NCBI RefSeq assembly: GCF_009495755.1
Contig: NZ_WIBJ01000031.1
Coordinates: 201,790 to 265,789, forward strand
DNA: 64,000 bases
Direction: 5' to 3'
Source: Flavobacterium sp. LMO8
GTDB taxonomy: Bacteria > Bacteroidota > Bacteroidia > Flavobacteriales > Flavobacteriaceae
The notes below the pieces were generated by a model, which saw only the letters and a program-made list of their open reading frames with translations, searched no databases and was not told the DNA's origin. Below, one piece after another: positions 37,302 to 46,050 of this stretch. The position numbers and the translations under genes were made by a program. Each line of letters starts with the position of its first letter. Positions within the stretch are counted from its first letter, which is position 1.

Positions 37302-37989
37302 CAAGGAGTGATTTTTCAAAATCATCTGGTGTAACTCCGTTTTCAACAGCATAATCGCCAATTTTTGTACGACGAAGCGCCGTTAAATGCCCGCCCGATT
37401 GTAACGCTAATCCAAAATCATACGCTAACGAACGAATGTATGTTCCTTTGCTGCATTTAACTCTAAAATCAACTTCGGGCAATTGAATTCGTGTGATTTC
37501 AAATTCGTAAATCGTAGTTTTTCTGGATTGAATTTCTACTTCTTCGCCAGCGCGCGCGTGTTCGTACAAACGTTTTCCGTCTTTTTTAATAGCAGAAAAA
37601 ACAGGTGGTTTTTGGTCGATTTCACCAATAAACTGTTTTGTAGTTTCTAAAATTAAAGCTTCTGTAATATGTGCTGTTGGAAAAGTGGCATCGACTTCAG
37701 TTTCTAAATCATAAGATGGAGTAGTAGCTCCTAAAACAATAGTTCCAGTATATTCTTTGGCTTGCGCCTGAATTTCGGTAATGTTTTTGGTGAATTTTCC
37801 AGTACAAATAATTAATAAACCAGTCGCTAACGGATCTAAAGTTCCGGCGTGACCAATTTTAAATTTCTTTGGTAAATCGTACTTGCGTTTTAAAATGTAT
37901 TTCAATTTGTTCACCGCTTGAAAGGAAGACCATTTCAAGGGTTTGTCGATTAAAAGTACTTTTCCGGCTAAAATTTCTTCGGCATTCAT
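37291..37989 (-). CDS. truB: tRNA pseudouridine-55 synthase
   Basis: A 232-residue TruB. The catalytic Asp52 is in GHAGTLDPLATGLL. It makes pseudouridine 55 in the T-loop of tRNAs. Conserved later blocks are AFSAIKKDGKRLYEHAR-type (PPVFSAIKKDGKRLYEHAR) and CSKGTYIRSLAYDFG. The start codon overlaps the uppP stop by one base, indicating translational coupling. It lies in the ftsX-uppP-truB operon. Confidence 0.97.
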   Translation of the reverse strand: MNAEEILAGKVLLIDKPLKWSSFQAVNKLKYILKRKYDLPKKFKIGHAGTLDPLATGLLIICTGKFTKNITEIQAQAKEYTGTIVLGATTPSYDLETEVDATFPTAHITEALILETTKQFIGEIDQKPPVFSAIKKDGKRLYEHARAGEEVEIQSRKTTIYEFEITRIQLPEVDFRVKCSKGTYIRSLAYDFGLALQSGGHLTALRRTKIGDYAVENGVTPDDFEKSLLDEK

Positions 37990-38774
37990 TAGATAATAGT
38001 TAATTTTTGTACGAAGAAATGAATCAATAGAATTGCAAATCCGGCAACGATTCGGTAATAACCAAAGATTTTAAATCCGTGTTTGGTTAAAAATCCGATG
38101 AATGATTTGATAGCAATTAAGGCTACAATAAATCCGACTACATTTCCAATAATTAATAAATTAATTTGGTCGTCTGAAAGTACAAAACCATCTTTATAAT
38201 AATCGTATGATTTTTTCAAAGTCGCTCCTAACATGGTTGGAATCGCTAAGAAAAACGAAAATTCGGCTGCTGTTGTTCGCGATAATTTTTGTGTCATTCC
38301 GCCTACAATGCTGGCACCACTTCTGGAAACACCAGGAATCATCGCTAAACATTGGAACAATCCAATTTTAAAAGCGGTTAAATACGAAATTTCTGTTCCT
38401 TCTGAATTTCCAAACCAATCATCGACTTTCAACAATAAAAATCCACCAATAATTAAGGAAATCGCTACTGTGATTGGATTTTCTAATAAACCATCAATAA
38501 AATCACTAAGCAATAATCCGAAAATTACGGCAGGAATAAAAGCAACAAATAATTTAAAGTAAAAATCAAGTGATTGAAAAAAACGTTTGAAATACAAAAC
38601 AATTACAGAAAGTATTGTTCCTAATTGAATTACGATTGTAAAGAGTTTAGTAAAATCGTCTTGTGCAATGCCAAAAAAAGACGAAGCAATAATCATATGT
38701 CCCGTTGAAGAAACAGGTAAAAATTCGGTTATTCCTTCAATAATGGCAAGAATAATGGCTTGAAATGTATTCAT
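37989..38774 (-). CDS. uppP: Undecaprenyl-diphosphatase
   Basis: A 261-residue integral membrane phosphatase (BacA family). It has the two conserved motifs: [16 protein letters not shown] near the N-terminus and PGVSRSGAS in the middle, and about seven or eight helices. It recycles undecaprenyl diphosphate to the monophosphate for wall synthesis and gives bacitracin resistance. It lies between the DUF3098 gene (67 bases upstream, in a repeat-filled gap) and truB (1-base overlap). Confidence 0.96.
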   Translation of the reverse strand: MNTFQAIILAIIEGITEFLPVSSTGHMIIASSFFGIAQDDFTKLFTIVIQLGTILSVIVLYFKRFFQSLDFYFKLFVAFIPAVIFGLLLSDFIDGLLENPITVAISLIIGGFLLLKVDDWFGNSEGTEISYLTAFKIGLFQCLAMIPGVSRSGASIVGGMTQKLSRTTAAEFSFFLAIPTMLGATLKKSYDYYKDGFVLSDDQINLLIIGNVVGFIVALIAIKSFIGFLTKHGFKIFGYYRIVAGFAILLIHFFVQKLTII

Positions 38775-38775
38775 T

Positions 38776-38844
38776 TTAGTAATTAGAGATTAGTGATTAG
38801 AGATTAGCAAAACCTGCTTACTAATAACTGAATACTGAACACTA
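38776..38844. repeat. GATTAGAG / ACTGAATAC degenerate repeats
   Basis: TAGAGATTAG occurs twice in a row, then CTGAATACTGAACAC. A second block of the same kind lies at 39085-39129 on the other side of the small DUF3098 gene. Confidence 0.5.
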
Positions 38845-39081
38845 TTTTTTAGGGTTTTTTAAAATCGAATAAATCGTAATTCCGAATCCGATTAAAACAA
38901 CTGTTGGAGCCAAACGAATTCTTCTGAAACTAAACAATTCTTCACCATTAAAAACGTTAGGATCTTCGCTTCCGCCACCACTCATTAAAATGAATCCTAG
39001 TCCAATTACGGCCAATCCAACCAAAAGGATTTTATAATTTACTTTATCAAAAAGAAATTCAGGTTTATTGTTATTTTCCAT
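38842..39081 (-). CDS. DUF3098 family membrane protein
   Basis: A 79-residue protein with two membrane helices (YKILLVGLAVIGLGFILM and LAPTVVLIGFGITIYSIL) and a central loop with GGGSEDPNVFNGEELFSFRRI, the DUF3098 core. I start at ATG 39081 (MENNNK) because the upstream GTG gives an unlikely extension that runs into the repeat. It sits between ftsX and uppP, the usual flavobacterial order, so it may help the FtsEX division complex. Function unproven. Confidence 0.85.
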   Translation of the reverse strand: MENNNKPEFLFDKVNYKILLVGLAVIGLGFILMSGGGSEDPNVFNGEELFSFRRIRLAPTVVLIGFGITIYSILKNPKK

Positions 39082-39084
39082 ATT

Positions 39085-39129
39085 ATAAATTTTTAAATCA
39101 CTGTACACTTAATACTGGAACACTGATTA
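39085..39129. repeat. ACTTAATACTGG / ACTGATTACT degenerate repeats
   Basis: Bases related to the block at 38776-38844 (CACTTAATACTGGAACACTGATTACT) fill the gap between ftsX and the DUF3098 gene. Confidence 0.45.
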
Positions 39130-40005
39130 CTAGTAAAGATCATCTGTTTTTAAATTCAAGAAACGTTGTGTTGCAAAGAATGTACTGATAGAAGTAATTA
39201 CGATTCCAACTACTAACACTCCTAAAATTACGATTGCAATAGAAACATAATCTTTTGCAATGCCTAAACTTGGGAATAAACCATCTACATAAAACACTAA
39301 AGCCAATAAAGCAACAATAGCCAATCCAGAACCAATTAATCCTAATTTAATACTTCTCCAAATAAATGGTTTTCTGATGAACGATTTTGTTGCTCCCACC
39401 ATTTGCATTGTTTTAATCGTAAATCGATGTGAATAAACAGAAAGACGTAACGAACTATTAATTAACAACATCGCAACAACGGTTAAAATAGCACTGATGA
39501 TTAAAATCCAAAGACTAATTTTAGTCACGTTATTGTTTACCATATCTACTAGTTCTTTATCGTAGATAATTTCCGAAACCATTTCGTTTTTACGAATGTT
39601 TCGCTCAATTTTCTTGATGCTATCTGCAATTACATAATCACCTTTTAAGTGAATGTCAAATGAATTTTGTAATGGATTGAAACCTAAGAATTCCATAAAA
39701 TCCTTACCCACAATATCTACATTGTTTTTAGCGGCACTGTCTTTATGAACAAAAACGAAGTCCTTAATGAATTTGGCATTTTTCATTTCTGTGTCAAATG
39801 CACTTATAGTAGAATCATTAGCATCGTTATTGAAGAAAACCGTCATAGGAATGTTTTCTTTAAAATCATTCGTTATCTTTTTTGAATTGATTACAAAAAG
39901 TCCTAAAGCTCCTAAAAGAAACAATACTAAAAAGATACTTAAAACTACCGAAAAGTAGGACGAGATTAAACGTCGCTTGTTGTAATTTTCAAAAGATGAT
40001 GCCAT
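39130..40005 (-). CDS. ftsX: Cell division protein FtsX
   Basis: A 291-residue FtsX with an N-terminal cytoplasmic segment, a first helix, an extracytoplasmic domain (about 50-165), then three helices in the MacB/FtsX core (about 165-285). It ends in TQRFLNLKTDDLY. It works with the FtsE ATPase to activate wall hydrolases at the septum. ftsE is not adjacent, as is common in Bacteroidetes. It begins a minus-strand operon with DUF3098, uppP and truB. Confidence 0.93.
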   Translation of the reverse strand: MASSFENYNKRRLISSYFSVVLSIFLVLFLLGALGLFVINSKKITNDFKENIPMTVFFNNDANDSTISAFDTEMKNAKFIKDFVFVHKDSAAKNNVDIVGKDFMEFLGFNPLQNSFDIHLKGDYVIADSIKKIERNIRKNEMVSEIIYDKELVDMVNNNVTKISLWILIISAILTVVAMLLINSSLRLSVYSHRFTIKTMQMVGATKSFIRKPFIWRSIKLGLIGSGLAIVALLALVFYVDGLFPSLGIAKDYVSIAIVILGVLVVGIVITSISTFFATQRFLNLKTDDLY

Positions 40006-40093
40006 AAAATTCTATTTAAGCCGTAAAAATAGTAAAGATATTTTGTTTACATAGAATATAACAACAAAGTTTTAACTTTAGTATTATAAAACG

Positions 40094-40101
40094 TATTTTT
40101 G
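40094..40101 (+). promoter_or_regulatory. -7 box of leuS
   Basis: TATTTTTG matches TAnnTTTG, 41 bases before the ATG. It is divergent from ftsX. Confidence 0.5.
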
Positions 40102-40142
40102 CACCTTATTTTTTCGGATAAAACCGATAACAGAAAACTGAC

Positions 40143-43100
40143 ATGAAATACCACCACGAAAAAATCGAAGCCAAATGGCAACAATATTGGGCAGAAAACC
40201 AAACTTTTGCTGCATCAAATAACAGTGAAAAACCAAAATACTATGTATTAGATATGTTTCCTTATCCTTCTGGAGCTGGGTTACACGTTGGGCATCCACT
40301 GGGTTATATTGCTTCTGATATTGTCGCAAGATATAAAAGACATCAAGGGTTTAATGTGTTGCATCCACAAGGATATGATTCATTTGGTTTGCCAGCCGAA
40401 CAATATGCGATTCAAACGGGTCAACATCCAGCGGATACGACTCGTATGAATATTGAAGGTGGTGTGGATAAATCAGGAAACACGATTCAAGGCTACAGAA
40501 ATCAGTTGGATAGAATTGGTTTTTCTTTCGATTGGAGTCGTGAAGTGCGTACTTCTAATCCCGATTATTACAAGCATACGCAGTGGATTTTCATTCAATT
40601 ATTCGAATCTTGGTACAATAAAAATTCGGATAAAGCGGAAAGCATTTGTACGTTAATACAAGAATTTGAAAAAAACGGAAATGCAAATGTAAATGCGGTT
40701 TGTGATGATAACATTGCGCCATTTTCAGCTGAAGATTGGAAAACATTTTCATCAGAAGAACAACAAAAAATACTTTTACAATACAGATTAACCTATTTAG
40801 CTGAAACCGAAGTAAACTGGTGCGCAGCTTTAGGAACCGTTTTAGCGAATGACGAAATTGTAAACGGCGTTTCAGAACGTGGTGGACATCCAGTGGTTCG
40901 TAAGAAAATGACACAATGGAGTATGCGAATTTCTGCTTATGCGGAACGTTTATTGCAAGGTCTAAACGAAATCGACTGGAGTGAATCGATCAAAGAATCG
41001 CAAAGAAATTGGATCGGAAAATCAGTTGGAGCAATGGTTTCGTTCAATGTAAACAATCACGATGAGAAAATTGATGTCTTTACAACTCGTCCTGATACCA
41101 TTTTCGGAGTTACCTTTATGACATTAGCTCCAGAACACGATTTGGTTGCTCAAATTACCACTCCAGAACAAAAAGCTGCGGTGGAAGCCTATGTAGAAGC
41201 TACAGCAAAACGTTCAGAACGTGAAAGAATGGCAGATGTAAAGACCATTTCAGGAGTTTTCACAGGTGCTTATGCCGAACATCCATTTACAAAAGAACCA
41301 ATTCCGGTTTGGATTGGCGATTACGTATTAGCAGGTTACGGAACTGGAGCTGTAATGGCCGTTCCATGTGGTGATGAGCGCGATTATGCTTTCGCGAATT
41401 TCTTCAAAGGAACGCAAGGAATGCCAGAAATTAAAAACATTTTCAACCAAGATATTTCAGAAGCAGCTTTTGGAGAAAAAAGCGGTTTCGAATTAATAAA
41501 TTCTGATTTCTTAAACGGATTAGATTACAAATCGGGAACGAAAAAAATCATCGAAGAATTAGAAAAAATAAGCGCAGGAAATGCAAAAGTAAATTACCGT
41601 TTACGTGATGCCGTTTTCTCTCGCCAAAGATATTGGGGTGAACCTTTTCCTGTTTATTATGTGAATGGTTTACCACAAATGATTGACAAAAAACATTTGC
41701 CAATTGTTTTACCAGAAGTTGAAAAATATTTACCTACCGAAGACGGTCAGCCACCATTAGGTAACGCAACCGTTTGGGCTTGGGATACAGAAAAAAATGC
41801 AGTAGTTAGCAATGATTTAATTGATAACACAAAAGTTTTCCCACTAGAATTAAACACCATGCCAGGTTGGGCAGGTTCTTCTTGGTATTGGATGCGTTAT
41901 ATGGATGCACACAACACCGAAGATTTTGCTAACGAAGAAGCTATTAAATATTGGGAAAGCGTAGATTTATACATTGGTGGAAGCGAGCACGCAACCGGAC
42001 ATTTATTGTATTCTCGTTTTTGGAATAAATTCTTAAAAGACAGAGGTTATGCACCAACCGAAGAACCTTTCAAAAAACTGATTAATCAGGGAATGATTTT
42101 AGGGATGAGTGCTTTTGTTTATCAATCCGTAAGTGAAAACAAATCAGCTCCAACATTATATATATCAAAGGAACTACTCAATAAAGATTCTATTGAAAGT
42201 AATTGGATTGAAAGAAAAAGAGAAATTTTTTCAAATGCAGGTTTGTCAGAAGAAGAAATTAAAGCAGTTGTTTTTAGAGCAATTCATATTGACGTTTCTA
42301 CTCTTAAAAATGAAAATGAAGTTGATTTAGTCAAATTAAAAGATTGGAGAAGTGAATTTAATGACGGGGTTTTCTTAACTGAAGATGATGGTAAATTTAT
42401 CGTTCTAAGAGAAGTAGAAAAAATGTCGAAATCGAAATACAATGTGGTTTCGCCAGATGATATTTGTGAAGAATATGGAGCAGATACTCTACGTTTATAC
42501 GAAATGTTTTTAGGACCATTAGAGCAATCTAAACCTTGGAACACAGCAGGAATTACAGGAGTTGCTGGTTTCTTGAAAAAACTATGGAGATTATACTTTG
42601 ATGACAATGGTTCAGTAATTGTAAACGACGAACCAACGGCAGAAATGTACAAATCGTTACATAAAACCATCAAAAAAGTAACGGAAGACATTGAGAATTT
42701 CTCATTCAATACGTCGGTTTCTCAATTCATGATTTGCGTGAACGAATTGCAACAATTAAAATGTAATCATAGAGAGATTTTAGAACCGTTAGCGATTTTA
42801 GTTTCACCATATGCGCCACATATTGCAGAAGAATTATGGAGCGCTTTAGGTCACGAAGGGTCAATTGCAACCGTTGCTTTCCCAAAATTTGAAGAAAAAT
42901 ATTTGGTTGAATCTGAAAAAGAATATCCGGTTTCATTCAACGGAAAAATGCGTTTCACCATTAAATTACCATTAGATTTAACCAAAGAGCAAATTCAAGA
43001 AATTGTTTTAGCAGACGAAAGAACTATTGCACAATTAGCAGGAAATACACCAAAGAATATTATTATCGTTCCAGGTAAAATTATTAATTTGGTAGGGTAA
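40143..43100 (+). CDS. leuS: Leucyl-tRNA synthetase
   Basis: A 985-residue class I synthetase, longer than E. coli LeuRS (860). It has the HIGH site as PYPSGAGLHVGHPLGY, the editing domain (TRPDTIFGVTFM), and KMSKS. Two insertions distinguish it: one after IQLFESWYNKNSDKAES (about residues 160-215) and one in the catalytic core before KMSKS (about 665-755) containing a short beta-rich domain. Both insertions are recalled as standard in Bacteroidetes LeuRS. It charges tRNA-Leu and edits mischarged isoleucine or valine. A terminator follows at 43131-43156. Confidence 0.96.
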   Translation: MKYHHEKIEAKWQQYWAENQTFAASNNSEKPKYYVLDMFPYPSGAGLHVGHPLGYIASDIVARYKRHQGFNVLHPQGYDSFGLPAEQYAIQTGQHPADTTRMNIEGGVDKSGNTIQGYRNQLDRIGFSFDWSREVRTSNPDYYKHTQWIFIQLFESWYNKNSDKAESICTLIQEFEKNGNANVNAVCDDNIAPFSAEDWKTFSSEEQQKILLQYRLTYLAETEVNWCAALGTVLANDEIVNGVSERGGHPVVRKKMTQWSMRISAYAERLLQGLNEIDWSESIKESQRNWIGKSVGAMVSFNVNNHDEKIDVFTTRPDTIFGVTFMTLAPEHDLVAQITTPEQKAAVEAYVEATAKRSERERMADVKTISGVFTGAYAEHPFTKEPIPVWIGDYVLAGYGTGAVMAVPCGDERDYAFANFFKGTQGMPEIKNIFNQDISEAAFGEKSGFELINSDFLNGLDYKSGTKKIIEELEKISAGNAKVNYRLRDAVFSRQRYWGEPFPVYYVNGLPQMIDKKHLPIVLPEVEKYLPTEDGQPPLGNATVWAWDTEKNAVVSNDLIDNTKVFPLELNTMPGWAGSSWYWMRYMDAHNTEDFANEEAIKYWESVDLYIGGSEHATGHLLYSRFWNKFLKDRGYAPTEEPFKKLINQGMILGMSAFVYQSVSENKSAPTLYISKELLNKDSIESNWIERKREIFSNAGLSEEEIKAVVFRAIHIDVSTLKNENEVDLVKLKDWRSEFNDGVFLTEDDGKFIVLREVEKMSKSKYNVVSPDDICEEYGADTLRLYEMFLGPLEQSKPWNTAGITGVAGFLKKLWRLYFDDNGSVIVNDEPTAEMYKSLHKTIKKVTEDIENFSFNTSVSQFMICVNELQQLKCNHREILEPLAILVSPYAPHIAEELWSALGHEGSIATVAFPKFEEKYLVESEKEYPVSFNGKMRFTIKLPLDLTKEQIQEIVLADERTIAQLAGNTPKNIIIVPGKIINLVG

Positions 43101-43130
43101 TCCTAAAAGCAAATAAATTTTAAATTTATA

Positions 43131-43156
43131 ATCCCAAGCTTTTCTTAGCTTGGGAT
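43131..43156 (+). terminator. Terminator of leuS
   Basis: Arms ATCCCAAGCT (43131-43140) and AGCTTGGGAT (43147-43156) are perfect, with a 6-base loop and a T-run. Confidence 0.85.
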
Positions 43157-43205
43157 TTTTTATTTGACTTTGAAATTTTTAAACAAAAATGTTTGTTTTA
43201 GGTAT

Positions 43206-43249
43206 AAAAAACATGTTTTTTGTTAAATTTTTGCATTTTAACATGTTAA
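43206..43249. promoter_or_regulatory. Two spaced AACATGTT palindromes
   Basis: A perfect 16-base palindrome (43206-43221) and a perfect 12-base palindrome (43238-43249) share the core AACATGTT, and their centres are exactly 30 bases apart. They sit upstream of the coiled-coil membrane gene at 43357 and could be dimer-binding sites of a regulator. Confidence 0.4.
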
Positions 43250-43356
43250 TCTGAGGTTAGTTGTTGAAAAATGTATATATTTAGAAATCAAAAAATTATG
43301 ATTATTATTTTTTTAAAATAAATCTACTAGTTTTATTAATCCCAAATCGATAAACT

Positions 43357-43953
43357 ATGAAGAAAAATATAACTATTTCAGTAGTGCTGTTTTTTGTTTC
43401 TTGTTTTGTATTCTCTTTAAATGCTCAAGTTTCAGACAGTAATTTGTCAAAAAAGTTTTCAACTTTATTCAACAATTCATCTAGCTATCAAAATTATAAG
43501 ATGGTCAATAAAGATGACGCTTTAGATTTTCAAACCTATCTTCAGAATTATATTCAGCTGGAACAGTCTAATCAACTTGCTTTAAAAAATACGTTGATTG
43601 AAAATGAAAAAGAACTTTTGGTTTTAAAACAAGAAATGTCCGAGTTGATTACTATAAATCAAATGTTAATTCAAGATAGCGATAATGTTAGTCTTTTTGG
43701 AATGGCAATAAATAGAGATACCTATTATGTTTTTGTTTGGGTATTGTTTTTAGGGTTACTACTTTTTTCAATTGCGATGTATTATCGATTTAAAAAAGCT
43801 AACAAAATAACGGAAAGTTCTAAAATGGTTTTGCAAGAATTAGAAGATGAATATGAAAATTTCAGAAGAGTATGTATAGAACGTGAACAAAGTTTAAGAA
43901 GACAATTGTTTGATGAGATAAAAAAAACCAATGAATTAAGAGATGCTTCTTAA
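43357..43953 (+). CDS. Membrane protein with coiled coil
   Basis: A 198-residue protein with an N-terminal signal or helix (residues 1-23, ending SLNAQ). It then has a Lys/Glu/Gln helical region, a second hydrophobic segment at about 125-145 (YYVFVWVLFLGLLLFSIAMYY) and a charged coiled-coil tail. No enzyme motif is visible. In some genome annotations, relatives carry a tRNA methyltransferase name, but nothing here supports that. Monocistronic with its own terminator at 43974-43995. Confidence 0.7.
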   Translation: MKKNITISVVLFFVSCFVFSLNAQVSDSNLSKKFSTLFNNSSSYQNYKMVNKDDALDFQTYLQNYIQLEQSNQLALKNTLIENEKELLVLKQEMSELITINQMLIQDSDNVSLFGMAINRDTYYVFVWVLFLGLLLFSIAMYYRFKKANKITESSKMVLQELEDEYENFRRVCIEREQSLRRQLFDEIKKTNELRDAS

Positions 43954-43973
43954 TTAGAAATTTTTAGTATTTA

Positions 43974-43995
43974 AACCTTCTTAGAAAAGAAGGTT
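43974..43995 (+). terminator. Terminator of the coiled-coil gene
   Basis: Arms AACCTTCTT (43974-43982) and AAGAAGGTT (43987-43995) with a 4-base loop, followed by a T-run. Confidence 0.85.
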
Positions 43996-44092
43996 TTTTT
44001 TTGAGTTTAAAAAAATAATAGTTCAAACGAGAATTTTTTTTGTAACATTTTTCATTTTTTACGTATAATAGATAAACTAAAAAACTATAAAA

Positions 44093-44515
44093 ATGGAAAA
44101 GAGAAACATTGGAAAAATAATTGCTGGAGTTGTGGTCATTGGGTTTATATTTATTGCCGCTTTAATGTTTGGTTTGCCAAGATATAACGTATGGCAACAA
44201 GAAATGGCAGGAAAAGCAGAAATGGCAAAAGCCGAACAAAATCGTAGAATTTTAGTAGAAGAAGCAAAAGCCAAATTAGAAGCAGAAAAATTAAACGCCC
44301 AAGCCGAAATTGAACGCGCAAAAGGTATGGCAGAAGCAATGAAATTAGAAAACGGAACATTAAGCGAAACCTATAACCAATATTTATTCATTAGAACGTT
44401 AGAAAAATTAGCAGATAAAGGCGATTTACCGCAAATTATCTATGTGCCAACTAACGGAATGGTTCCAGTAATGGATGTTTCTAAAAAATCACCAGTAAAG
44501 CAAATGAAAGAGTAA
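44093..44515 (+). CDS. Orphan SPFH/prohibitin-tail-like membrane protein
   Basis: A 140-residue protein with one N-terminal membrane helix (residues 8-28). It then has an Ala/Glu/Lys coiled coil (EMAGKAEMAKAEQNRRILVEE...AQAEIERAKGMAEAMK), and ends in LPQIIYVPTNGMVPVMDV. The coiled coil plus IIYVP resembles the tail of SPFH (stomatin/prohibitin) proteins, but the band-7 domain is absent. It may assemble on the membrane or be a degenerate relative. Reading frame is intact with normal codon use. Function unknown. Confidence 0.7.
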   Translation: MEKRNIGKIIAGVVVIGFIFIAALMFGLPRYNVWQQEMAGKAEMAKAEQNRRILVEEAKAKLEAEKLNAQAEIERAKGMAEAMKLENGTLSETYNQYLFIRTLEKLADKGDLPQIIYVPTNGMVPVMDVSKKSPVKQMKE

Positions 44516-44557
44516 TTGTTTTTAGAATTATTTAACGAATGCCAAAATGTCATTTTG

Positions 44558-44565
44558 TATCTTTG
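44558..44565 (+). promoter_or_regulatory. -7 box of the zinc peptidase gene
   Basis: TATCTTTG, 54 bases before the ATG at 44620. No clear -33 box. Confidence 0.5.
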
Positions 44566-44619
44566 GCTTGTAATTTGTTGTTGATTTTAGTAAATTTAGA
44601 AATTTAAAATATAAAAGAT

Positions 44620-45315
44620 ATGTGGACATATTATATCATTATTGGAGCTATTGCTCTTGTGAGTTGGTTAGTAAGTAATAAATTGAAGAGCAAGTTTGCT
44701 CATTATTCTAAAGTTACGTTACGAAACGGAATGAGTGGTGCTGAAATTGCAGAAAAAATGTTGCAAGACCACGGAATTACCGATGTAAAAGTAATTTCAA
44801 CACCTGGTCAATTAACAGATCATTACAACCCAGCAAACAAAACAGTTAATTTGTCAGAAGCAGTTTATAACCAAAGAAATGCTGCGGCAGCGGCAGTAGC
44901 GGCTCACGAATGTGGTCACGCTGTGCAACATGCTCATGCGTATCAATGGTTAACGATGCGTTCTAAAATGGTGCCTGTAGTAAACATTTCGTCAAGTATG
45001 TCGCAATGGTTAATTATGGGAGGTTTAATTTTAGGATTTGCTTCAAAATCAGGTATTGGTTTTTATGTAGCGGTTGCAGGTTTAATTTTAATGGCAATTG
45101 CAACTACTTTTAGTTTTGTAACACTTCCAGTAGAGTACGATGCGAGTAACAGAGCTTTAGCTTGGTTAAAAAATAAAAATATGGTAAGTCAGCAAGAATA
45201 TGCTGGTGCTGAAGATTCATTAAAATGGGCAGCAAGAACATATGTAGTTGCCGCTTTAGGAGCTTTAGCGTCGTTATTATATTGGGCTTTCCAAATTTTA
45301 GGTTCGAGAGACTAA
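44620..45315 (+). CDS. Zinc-dependent membrane peptidase (YugP-like)
   Basis: A 231-residue membrane metallopeptidase. The N-terminal helix is residues 3-20. The zinc motif HECGH lies at 96-100 in VAAHECGHAVQHAHAY. Further helices surround 130-170. The C-terminal part contains the third-ligand region VEYDASNRALAWL. It probably processes membrane-associated substrates. It has its own promoter and a terminator at 45335-45366. Confidence 0.9.
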   Translation: MWTYYIIIGAIALVSWLVSNKLKSKFAHYSKVTLRNGMSGAEIAEKMLQDHGITDVKVISTPGQLTDHYNPANKTVNLSEAVYNQRNAAAAAVAAHECGHAVQHAHAYQWLTMRSKMVPVVNISSSMSQWLIMGGLILGFASKSGIGFYVAVAGLILMAIATTFSFVTLPVEYDASNRALAWLKNKNMVSQQEYAGAEDSLKWAARTYVVAALGALASLLYWAFQILGSRD

Positions 45316-45334
45316 ACGAATATTTTATAAAATT

Positions 45335-45366
45335 AAAATCCGTCAGACGCAAGTATGACGGATTTT
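45335..45366 (+). terminator. Terminator of the zinc peptidase
   Basis: Arms AAAATCCGTCA (45335-45345) and TGACGGATTTT (45356-45366) with a 10-base loop and a T-run. Confidence 0.85.
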
Positions 45367-45386
45367 TTTAATAAAATTATATTAGT

Positions 45387-45463
45387 TTGTCATTTCGACG
45401 TAAGGAGAAATCTCATAATTCGAGACTTTTGATATGTGACTTCTCCTTACGTCGAAGTGACAA
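45387..45463. repeat. Long REP-like inverted repeat (TTCGACGTAAGGAGAA family)
   Basis: Arms 45387-45415 and 45435-45463 are 29 bases long and pair at 26 positions around a 19-base loop. The core is TTCGACGTAAGGAGAA. It lies between two convergent genes, the zinc peptidase and the Lrp/AsnC regulator. Its sequence resembles a dispersed flavobacterial palindrome family. Confidence 0.75.
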
Positions 45464-45476
45464 TATTTAAAAAAAA

Positions 45477-45947
45477 TTACAACTGAATTTGTCTCTCAAT
45501 TTGTTGCTCCAAAGAAATATATGTTTCCGTTCGTGAAACACCATCTATAGGTTGGATTTTTTTGTTGAGTAATTGCATCAAATGTTCGTTATCTCTACAA
45601 ATCAGTTTGATTAAAATACTCCAATTTCCCGTGGTATAATGACATTCCAATACTTCCGGAATCTTCTTCAATTCTTTCACCACTTCAGGATTACTAGAAG
45701 CTTTTTCTAAATAAATTCCGATGAAAGCCATCGTACTATAACCCAAAACTTTCGTATCCACAATAAATTTCGAACCTGAAATCACACCCGCTTGTTCCAG
45801 TTTTCTTAGTCGTTGATGAATCGCAGCGCCAGAAATCCCAATTTTATTCGCAATCTGTAAAATAGGTTTACGAGCATCGTCCATTAAATCGCGAAGGATT
45901 TCTTTGTCAATTCCGTCGATTTCAATTTGTAAGTGATTTATCTTCAT
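45477..45947 (-). CDS. Lrp/AsnC family transcriptional regulator
   Basis: A 156-residue regulator. Residues 1-60 are the helix-turn-helix (LRDLMDDARKPILQIANKIGISGAAIHQRLRKLEQAGVI). Residues 68-150 are the RAM ligand domain (VLGYSTMAFIGIYLEKAS). It probably senses an amino acid. It is immediately upstream in the same orientation as a saccharopine-dehydrogenase gene reads (that gene lies at higher coordinates), 104 bases apart, so a link to lysine metabolism is plausible but not proven. Confidence 0.94.
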   Translation of the reverse strand: MKINHLQIEIDGIDKEILRDLMDDARKPILQIANKIGISGAAIHQRLRKLEQAGVISGSKFIVDTKVLGYSTMAFIGIYLEKASSNPEVVKELKKIPEVLECHYTTGNWSILIKLICRDNEHLMQLLNKKIQPIDGVSRTETYISLEQQIERQIQL

Positions 45948-46000
45948 TTTTAGGTAATTTGAAAGTAAAAATACAAAATCGATTTCAAATAGAATAAAAA

Positions 46001-46031
46001 AAATCCGAAACCAATTACGATTTCGGATTTT
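46001..46031 (-). terminator. Terminator of the saccharopine dehydrogenase gene
   Basis: Arms AAATCCGAAA (46001-46010) and TTTCGGATTT (46021-46030), 10-base loop, long T-run on the minus strand. It separates the gene from the Lrp gene, which therefore needs its own promoter. Confidence 0.8.
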
Positions 46032-46050
46032 TAAAGTCTTGAAATAATGA

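Noticed and set aside
42050-42410. Divergent middle of leuS suspected as frameshift or insertion element
   Set aside because: The frame stays open through KMSKS, and an insertion here is normal in Bacteroidetes LeuRS.
45387-45463. Could be an insertion-sequence end
   Set aside because: There is no transposase or target duplication; it stands alone between two normal genes.
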